DNA from: UBA1563 sp037440065
GTDB lineage: Bacteria > Bacteroidota > Ignavibacteria > Ignavibacteriales > Ignavibacteriaceae
Length of the DNA: 64,000 bases
Direction of reading: 5' to 3'
Assembly (NCBI GenBank): GCA_037440065.1
Contig: JBBIUV010000020.1
Coordinates: 112,229 to 176,228 of the forward strand
The notes under the pieces are model-generated. The model searched no databases, had not been told where the DNA came from, and worked only from the letters and a program-made list of their open reading frames with translations. Below, piece after piece: positions 54,386 through 64,000 of this stretch (positions within the stretch are counted from its first letter, which is position 1; every line of letters starts with the position of its first letter). The position numbers and the translations under genes were made by a program.

Positions 54386-56383
54386 ATGAGAAAAATTATC
54401 TTTACGATTTGTGTTGTTGGATTAACAACCTTTTCGATTTCTGCCCAGCAGAAGTATCTGGTCTATTTTAAAGACAAAGGAATAACCAAAGAAAATTTTC
54501 TACAGAAATCCTCACAAGCTTATACTGAAGCAGTTCAATCACTTTCGGAAAGAAGCATCCAAAGGAGAATAAAACACCGTGGCGCCGAAAATTTTGTTAC
54601 GTTTGAAGATGTTCCCCTTTATCAGCCTTATTTAGAAAAAGTTGAAGCAACCGGCGCGAAAATATGGAATAAATTAAAATGGTTCAATGCTGTTTCTCTC
54701 TATGCTAATAAAGATCAGATCGCAAAAATTTCTTCTCTTCCGTTTGTAGAAAAAGTTGAAGAAGTCAAAAGTCTATATTTTAAAAAAGAGAAGATAGAAG
54801 AAGAACTGTCCAAAAGTTTTGAAAAGACTTCTTTAGATAACACCGGACTTGCCTACGATTACGGCAGTTCTTTGGGGCAATATGCACTTTCACAAATTCC
54901 GCAAGTGCATGCAAAAGGTATAACGGGAGACAGCGTGGTGGTTGGAATTTTAGACTCCGGCTTCAGATGGAAATTAATTGAATCCCTCGTCAACAGAAAA
55001 GTTATTGCCGAATATGATTTCGTTTTTCATGATAACAACACCGCTAATCAACCTGGGGATGTTGGCGCCCAAGATAGTCACGGGACTTCTATTTTTTCCC
55101 TTATCGGCGGGTACAAAGAAGGGAAGATTGTAGCCCCTGCGTTTAACGCTTCTTTCATTCTGGCAAAAACGGAATACATTGGTAGCGAAACGCATGTTGA
55201 GGAAGATAATTACGCTGCTGCACTTCAATGGATGGACAGCATCGGTGTTGATATTACCACAGGGTCCCTCGGCTACAATGAATTCGATCCCTCCACTTTT
55301 TCGTATACTTATGCCGATATGGATGGAAAAACTACAATTGTTACAAAAGCGGTTGAACTTGCTTTTACTCAGTTCGGTATTTCTACCTTCACTTCAGCCG
55401 GAAATGATGGCAATAGTTCATGGCATTATATCGGTGCACCAGCAGACGGATTTAATGTGATAGCTGTTGGTTCTGTTACAAACAATAATATCAAAGCCGG
55501 TTCCAGTTCCTTTGGACCATCTTACGATGGAAGAATTAAACCTGAAATTGTTACCCAAGGCGTTTCCGATTTTTCAGCAAGTGTTTCCGGGATTTCGAGA
55601 AGCGAATACGGCTTCTCAAGTGGTACTTCGGCAGCTGCACCCATTGCAGCCGGAATAGGAGCACAGCTTCTCTCACTTTATCCTCATTTAACAAATGTTC
55701 AAATAAGACAAATTTTATTGGCAACAGCCGGGAATGCATCTTCACCTAATAACGAAATCGGTTACGGACTTCTCTCTTCGCTTAAAGCTATTTCATACCC
55801 AAACCTTAAAAAAGTTGATCAAACGTACTCAATTAATAAATGTTTTGAGAGTGAAAATATAGTTCCGCAATCGGTTCTTCTCCATCTGATAAAAGGAATA
55901 CAAACTGTAGAGCAGACAATGAATTTTGGGCAGAAAGGAATTTACAATTCGGTCCTTCCCTCATATAATGATGGAGATGTAATCCAATTTTATTTTACTT
56001 ATTCCGATAGCAGTAATAATATCATTAGAGAACCTGCAGATGGAAAATTCTTTGAAGCTACGTATGGAAAGATGCTCGTAACTTCAATTACTGACGGTGT
56101 TCCTGAAGCGTACGATCTAAAACAGAATTATCCAAATCCCTTTAATCTCGCAACATCCATTACTTTTTTTGCTGTAGATAGTTCACCGGTTGAACTTTCA
56201 ATCTATGATGTACTTGGTAAAAAAGTGAAAACGCTTTACAATGGAATTCCGAAAATCGGAAAGAATGTAGAGGTATGGCACGGTGAAAACAACTTTGGAA
56301 CAGTGCAATCAAGTGGCGTTTATTTTTACGTTTTAAGAAACGGAAACAAAATTCAAGCTAAGAAAATGATATTGCTCAAGTAG
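54386..56383 (+). CDS. S8 subtilisin-like protease with type IX sorting domain
   Basis: 665 aa. Signal peptide (ICVVGLTTFSISAQQ), a pro-region (about 20-150), then the S8 catalytic domain: Asp in VVVGILDSGF, His in DSHGTSIFSLIGG, the oxyanion Asn in TSAGNDGNS and Ser in SGTSAAAPIAAG. The C-terminal 85 residues are a sorting domain with LKQNYPNPFNLATS, ending KKMILLK. It is predicted to be secreted by type IX. Start ATG with AAGGAAG upstream; only 17 bp after lepA. Confidence 0.93.
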   Translation: MRKIIFTICVVGLTTFSISAQQKYLVYFKDKGITKENFLQKSSQAYTEAVQSLSERSIQRRIKHRGAENFVTFEDVPLYQPYLEKVEATGAKIWNKLKWFNAVSLYANKDQIAKISSLPFVEKVEEVKSLYFKKEKIEEELSKSFEKTSLDNTGLAYDYGSSLGQYALSQIPQVHAKGITGDSVVVGILDSGFRWKLIESLVNRKVIAEYDFVFHDNNTANQPGDVGAQDSHGTSIFSLIGGYKEGKIVAPAFNASFILAKTEYIGSETHVEEDNYAAALQWMDSIGVDITTGSLGYNEFDPSTFSYTYADMDGKTTIVTKAVELAFTQFGISTFTSAGNDGNSSWHYIGAPADGFNVIAVGSVTNNNIKAGSSSFGPSYDGRIKPEIVTQGVSDFSASVSGISRSEYGFSSGTSAAAPIAAGIGAQLLSLYPHLTNVQIRQILLATAGNASSPNNEIGYGLLSSLKAISYPNLKKVDQTYSINKCFESENIVPQSVLLHLIKGIQTVEQTMNFGQKGIYNSVLPSYNDGDVIQFYFTYSDSSNNIIREPADGKFFEATYGKMLVTSITDGVPEAYDLKQNYPNPFNLATSITFFAVDSSPVELSIYDVLGKKVKTLYNGIPKIGKNVEVWHGENNFGTVQSSGVYFYVLRNGNKIQAKKMILLK

Positions 56384-56544
56384 CAAATTGTTATGCATAG
56401 CATGTTCCATTATACTAGTGTTCCTTCACTTCACAAATAAATCTCTTAAAGAATCTATTCTATACAAGTTTAGATGAATTCAAATTCCAATTTTTTTTGT
56501 ATTCCGGTTTACTTAATTTTGAAAAATAATATAAGGAATTATGT

Positions 56545-57384
56545 ATGCGTGTATTCTCATTTTTCGCTTTTACACTTTTTGTTTTCTTCATTCCTTTAAA
56601 CACTTATGCTCAAACCACATCAGGAAATCCCCCAAATGGTTTTATTTTTGTTGAAGGTGGAACTTTCATGATGGGATCCGATCTAGGCGAGGACGATGAA
56701 AAACCGGTTCATAAAGTCACGGTCAACAGTTTTTACGTAAGCAAGTTTGAGGTTACGCAGGCTGAATGGAAAGAACTTATGGGAGAACTTCCTTGTAAGG
56801 AAAGAGGAGATATGTATCCAGTAAGTCATTTAACTACTTTTACAGATGCACTTATTTACTGCAATAAAAGAAGCTTAAAAGAAGGGCGTACTCCATGCTA
56901 TTCTATCGAAGGAAAAACTGATATTGAGAATTCAGGCGTTTTTGATGATCCGGTACAGTGCGATTTTTCCGCTAATGGCTATCGCTTATTAACGGAAGCC
57001 GAGTGGGAATACGCTGCTCGAGGTGGTAAATTAAGCAAAGGGTTTTTGTATAGCGGAAGCAATAATGTAGAAGAAGTAGCTTGGTATAAAGAAAACTCTC
57101 CCGAGGAAATAGTGCACCAGGTAGGAACAAAAGCTCCGAATGAACTCGGCCTATTCGATATGAGCGGTAATGTTGATGAATGGTGTTGGGATAAATATGA
57201 TGATGAATTTTATGAGGCGAGTCCTGAACTGAATCCATCTAACCGCGATTCCGGTACGCAGGAAGTCTACCGAGGTGGTTGCTATTATTATGGCGCTGGC
57301 AACTGCGCGGTCTATAAAAGAAATTTTGACGAAGGTGTAGAATATATTGCCATAGTTGGTCTTCGTCTCGCGGTTTCAAAGTAG
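56545..57384 (+). CDS. SUMF1/FGE-sulfatase domain protein
   Basis: 279 aa, secreted (signal FFIPLNTYAQ). FVEGGTFMMGSDLGEDDEKPVHKVTVNSFYVSKFEVTQAEW opens the formylglycine-generating-enzyme fold; LLTEAEWEYAARGG and MSGNVDEWCWD are hallmark blocks, then EVYRGGCYYYG ... CAVYKRN. In true FGE the active Cys pair is CxxxxC in this last block; here only the second Cys aligns and the other is three residues early, so FGE activity is doubtful. Probably a carbohydrate-binding or other C-type-lectin-like use. A TAATTTTG -7-like box lies 24 bp before the ATG. Confidence 0.86.
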   Translation: MRVFSFFAFTLFVFFIPLNTYAQTTSGNPPNGFIFVEGGTFMMGSDLGEDDEKPVHKVTVNSFYVSKFEVTQAEWKELMGELPCKERGDMYPVSHLTTFTDALIYCNKRSLKEGRTPCYSIEGKTDIENSGVFDDPVQCDFSANGYRLLTEAEWEYAARGGKLSKGFLYSGSNNVEEVAWYKENSPEEIVHQVGTKAPNELGLFDMSGNVDEWCWDKYDDEFYEASPELNPSNRDSGTQEVYRGGCYYYGAGNCAVYKRNFDEGVEYIAIVGLRLAVSK

Positions 57385-57409
57385 CAGTTACCATTTATGG
57401 ATTAAGTCT

Positions 57410-58234
57410 TTAATTTATTTTCAAAGAAGTCATGGTCAAAGATCCCATCACCGCCTTGTCATTGAAGAAGGTGATACTTTCATCTTTTTTGTGTAGCGCT
57501 AAGATGTAAAGCAAAGGCAGAAAATGTTCCGGAGTTGGTATGGCAAGTTGAATAGAATTTCCCAGCGATTTATAATTGATCAACTCTCTATGGTTGCCGG
57601 ATAAAATAGATTTCTTGATCAGTTCATTCGCCTCAAGTGCCCAGTCAAATCCATACTCAGGTTCATTCATTTTGTTCCATGCTATCATTCCTAAGTTGTG
57701 AACAATATTTCCGCTTCCGATAATTAACACTCCTTTTTCTCTCAGTGCAGAAAGTTCTTTTGCTAATTCATAGTGAGCGTTCGGAGCTTTTTTGTAATCC
57801 AGGTTTAGTTGAACGATGGGAATATTTGCAGAAGGATAAAGATGCTTCACAACGCTCCACGTCCCATGATCAAGTCCCCAAGATTCATCAAGACTAACAG
57901 ATGTCTTTGTAGCAACGGTTTTTGTTGCTTCGGCAAGTTCCGGGCTTCCGGGAGCCGGATATTGAACATTATAAAGCTGTGGAGGAAAACCGCCAAAATC
58001 GTGAATGGTCCTCGGCTTTTCCATTGCTGTCACCTGTGTCCCATCTGTTTCCCAATGTGCTGAAATACACAAAATAGCGTTTGGTTTCGGCAGATCTTTT
58101 GCAGCTGCTTTCCATCCTTCAACAAATTCATTCTCTTCAATTGCGTTCATCGGACTTCCGTGCCCAACAAACAGTAGAGGTATTCTTGCGCTTGACGATA
58201 GATTTTTTGTTAGTTCATTAAATGTCATATTCAT
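57410..58234 (-). CDS. ygiD: 4,5-DOPA-extradiol-dioxygenase-like, YgiD family
   Basis: 274 aa. Class III extradiol-type (LigB superfamily) protein. The iron/zinc site motifs are LFVGHGSPM, ILCISAHWETDG, LDHGTWSVV and the conserved IGSGNIVHNLG. YgiD proteins convert L-DOPA-type catechols in vitro; their true substrate in bacteria is unclear. Standard length. A single gene. Confidence 0.93.
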   Translation of the reverse strand: MNMTFNELTKNLSSSARIPLLFVGHGSPMNAIEENEFVEGWKAAAKDLPKPNAILCISAHWETDGTQVTAMEKPRTIHDFGGFPPQLYNVQYPAPGSPELAEATKTVATKTSVSLDESWGLDHGTWSVVKHLYPSANIPIVQLNLDYKKAPNAHYELAKELSALREKGVLIIGSGNIVHNLGMIAWNKMNEPEYGFDWALEANELIKKSILSGNHRELINYKSLGNSIQLAIPTPEHFLPLLYILALHKKDESITFFNDKAVMGSLTMTSLKIN

Positions 58235-58349
58235 TCCAAGTTATCTACACAAATATATTAACGTCTCGCAAGCATTCCGAATTACCATTGCAGGCATTAC
58301 AATTTAATTTTGACACTTAGTCAATTACCCATCTTCTTGGTGTTCTATT

Positions 58350-58718
58350 TCAATTCCATACTATCACCATTGCGCTCTTATAATTCGGCATCGGGATCAC
58401 CAACTCTTTTATAAAAAAATCTTTTTTGTAATTCCGGTCATTCAAGAACCATGCGTCGGCAAGTATTTCCTCCGGTTCGTCCGGAACTTCTTCCCCACTA
58501 AAAAAATTCGATGCATAAGAAAGATCGGAGACTTTTGTCCCCATTGGTACATAACCAAAAGGGAAGAGAGGATGAAATTTGCACCAGCGGACTTTTCCCT
58601 CAGTAACAAATATAAAACCCGCGGGATAGTCACCATACTCGGCATAACGCATGGCTGCGGCGCTTAACCCTACACCAAAACAACCCGTTATTTCATCAAG
58701 TAAATTTTTCTCAAACAA
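58350..58718 (-). pseudogene. 5'-truncated ImmA/IrrE-family protein remnant
   Basis: About 122 codons. The stretch GCFGVGLSAAAMRYAEYGDYPAGFIFVTEG and DAWFLNDRNYKKDFFIKELVIPMPNYKSAM matches my recollection of the C-terminal domain of ImmA/IrrE-type metalloproteins in Bacteroidota-like genomes. The N-terminal metalloprotease with HExxH is absent: two in-frame TAA codons lie just upstream, the first possible start is TTG (58718), and no helix-turn-helix gene is next to it. It is probably the leftover of a larger gene; a shortened functional protein is less likely. Confidence 0.66.
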
Positions 58719-59090
58719 TTATTATCTAATCGGCAAATGTTGGCAGGTGAGGGTGCTTCCCCTCCCTGCTGATTTATACTTACATTCGTACCTAGCATTG
58801 ATTGTTAAGATGCAAAGTTAAGAGGTTGTATATGTCGAAAGAAACTCGAGCTGCAAAAATAAAGGAGCTGTATGCTTAATAATTTTTACTTAAAAGGAAT
58901 TAAATCCTTTTATGAGGGAAACTACCATAAACACTTTGCTCTCATCAATTAAACCTTTCAATCCCTCAACACATAAACAGTTTAAACAAAATTTGCTCTT
59001 AATTATTTCTTTGTTTTCGCTCCGTTTTCAAACAATCAACGCAAAGAATAAAATATTAATAAATAATTACTAAAATAATTTTGCGGAAAA
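58719..59090. other. Gene-free leader region before the rRNA operon
   Basis: No long gene. A strong GC hairpin at 58743-58769 (stem GCAGG-t-GAGGG / CCCTC-CCTGC), a 15-codon open frame starting ATG at 58831 (MSKETRAAKIKELYA, stop), and a 7-bp hairpin AAAAGGA/TCCTTTT at 58892-58911 are seen. Confidence 0.5.
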
Positions 59091-59122
59091 TTTGCATCTA
59101 CACCTTAAGAATCCTATATTTG
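59091..59122 (+). promoter_or_regulatory. rRNA promoter P1
   Basis: TTTG (59091-59094) and TATATTTG (59115-59122), 20 bp apart: a near-perfect Bacteroidota-type -33/-7 promoter pointing at the rRNA operon. Confidence 0.75.
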
Positions 59123-59203
59123 AAAGCTGTTTATAAATGATTTCAGATCGCTGAAAACCTAAACAAAAATTTTACGAAGAAGGAAATTATTTTTTTACAC
59201 CGC

Positions 59204-59234
59204 TTGACTTTATAAAAGTTTTGCCGTAAGTTTG
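59204..59234 (+). promoter_or_regulatory. rRNA promoter P2
   Basis: CTTGACT (TTG at 59205-59207) and TAAGTTTG (59227-59234), 19 bp apart. This is a second -33/-7 pair, 100 bp before the mature 16S. Confidence 0.72.
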
Positions 59235-59249
59235 AAATCCTTTTGAAAA

Positions 59250-59259
59250 TGTTCTTTGA
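59250..59259 (+). promoter_or_regulatory. boxA-like antitermination element
   Basis: TGTTCTTTGA occurs here in the leader and again at 61195-61204 before the 23S. The repeated placement in both rRNA leaders and the likeness to boxA support a NusB/NusE antitermination role. Confidence 0.6.
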
Positions 59260-59282
59260 TAGAATGAATGCAAACTTGTCAA
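59258..59282 (+). other. 16S rRNA processing stem, 5' arm
   Basis: GATAGAATGAATGC and TTGTCAA pair with 60892-60914 (TTGACAA and GCATTCATTCTATC), with a small internal mismatch. This is the RNase III-type stem that encloses the 16S rRNA. Confidence 0.8.
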
Positions 59283-59333
59283 TAAGTTTGGTTCAACTAA
59301 GCTTTAATGCTTTGATTACACCAGTTTAATCCT

Positions 59334-60869
<1,536 letters not shown>

Positions 60870-60891
60870 AGAGTAATCTGAACCCTTTTTG

Positions 60892-60914
60892 TTGACAAAT
60901 GCATTCATTCTATC
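60892..60914 (+). other. 16S rRNA processing stem, 3' arm
   Basis: Pairs with 59258-59282, closing the 16S precursor loop. Confidence 0.8.
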
Positions 60915-60992
60915 TTTTTTTTAAGCTCTTTATTTTATTGAGTTACCCGGGTTACTCTGTTTATGCTATACTCGTGGTATAGATTATAACAT

Positions 60993-61066
<74 letters not shown>

Positions 61067-61112
61067 CTTTGGTGTGTTTATCTTATTTAGTCACCCATAA
61101 TAATTGTATTAT

Positions 61113-61185
61113 GGGGCTATAGCTCAATTGGGAGAGCGCCGCCCTTGCAAGGCGGAGGTTAACGGTTCGATCCCGTTTAGCTCCA
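61113..61185 (+). tRNA. tRNA-Ala (TGC)
   Basis: 73 bases; acceptor GGGGCTA pairs with TAGCTCC (one G-U), D-arm AGCTCAATTGGGAGAGC, anticodon loop CTTGCAA (TGC), T-loop TTCGATC. CCA is not encoded. Standard Ile-Ala spacer pair. Confidence 0.96.
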
Positions 61186-61194
61186 CTTATTTAA

Positions 61195-61204
61195 TGTTCT
61201 TTGA
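61195..61204 (+). promoter_or_regulatory. boxA-like element before 23S
   Basis: TGTTCTTTGA, the second copy of the leader element, between tRNA-Ala and the 23S gene. Confidence 0.6.
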
Positions 61205-61296
61205 AAGACTGAAAGAGTAAAGTTAAAAATTTACTAACCGATTTCGATTTATTTATTTTAATTTAAAAAGATAACCATATATTGATTAAATATTTT

Positions 61297-64000
<2,704 letters not shown>

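Noticed and set aside
58831..58878. 15-codon ORF MSKETRAAKIKELYA with AGAGG upstream
   Set aside because: Too short to call; no homology seen, so only mentioned.

Overview
The window looks like chromosomal DNA of an AT-rich, Gram-negative-type bacterium of the FCB group, most likely Ignavibacteria/Chlorobi-like. The grounds are: three secreted enzymes ending in a type IX-style sorting domain with a YPNPFN motif; many lipoproteins and outer-membrane barrels; TonB-dependent receptors with carboxypeptidase-regulatory N-termini; and Bacteroidota-type promoters (TTTG, about 20 bp, TAnnTTTG) in front of the rRNA operon. The assignment is inference from motifs and from the look of the 16S gene; no database search was possible.

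Layout. 54-9506 (minus): an envelope polysaccharide block (GT4, GT9 and GT2 glycosyltransferases, UDP-galactopyranose mutase, Wzx-type flippase) running with overlaps into an EnvC-like M23 factor, a LolB-like lipoprotein and a TPR lipoprotein. 9648-16735 (plus): an ATP-grasp protein and a small membrane protein, an outer-membrane barrel, a CrcB/DUF190/RlpA unit, a 753-bp gene-poor stretch, two secreted proteins and Lgt, followed by the wreck of a second rlpA-like gene. 17015-26859: an NMT1-type sensor histidine kinase, a PhoD-like phosphatase, an M28 peptidase, and a TetR regulator with a TonB-dependent receptor. 26915-32748 (minus): a complete pyruvate dehydrogenase set in the order aceE, aceF, lpdA. 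32960-51676: mixed housekeeping and envelope genes (tandem paralogous lipoproteins, hydrolase, DUF192 protein, PAS kinase, M1 aminopeptidase, thioredoxin, RpiB, TonB receptor, RlmD, hemerythrin, RsmI, RsgA, DUF4395). 51730-58718: a small secreted protein, LepA, subtilase, SUMF1-domain protein, YgiD-type dioxygenase, and a 5'-truncated ImmA/IrrE-type remnant. 59091-64000: an rRNA operon (two promoters, 16S, tRNA-Ile, tRNA-Ala, 23S cut by the window end).

How the genes work together. The first block probably builds and exports a galactofuranose-containing surface glycan. Lgt is the enzyme that lipidates the many lipoproteins seen here. The PhoD, M1 and S8 proteins are likely exported by Sec and then by type IX secretion. 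PDH links glycolysis to acetyl-CoA. RsmI, RlmD, RsgA and LepA all serve the ribosome. No CRISPR array, intact insertion sequence, integrase or prophage was seen. Nothing here is clearly a new system. The most unusual items are the Cys-rich PAS kinase, the NMT1 sensor kinase, the ATP-grasp/membrane pair, the tandem TetR operator-like sites and the two gene remnants.
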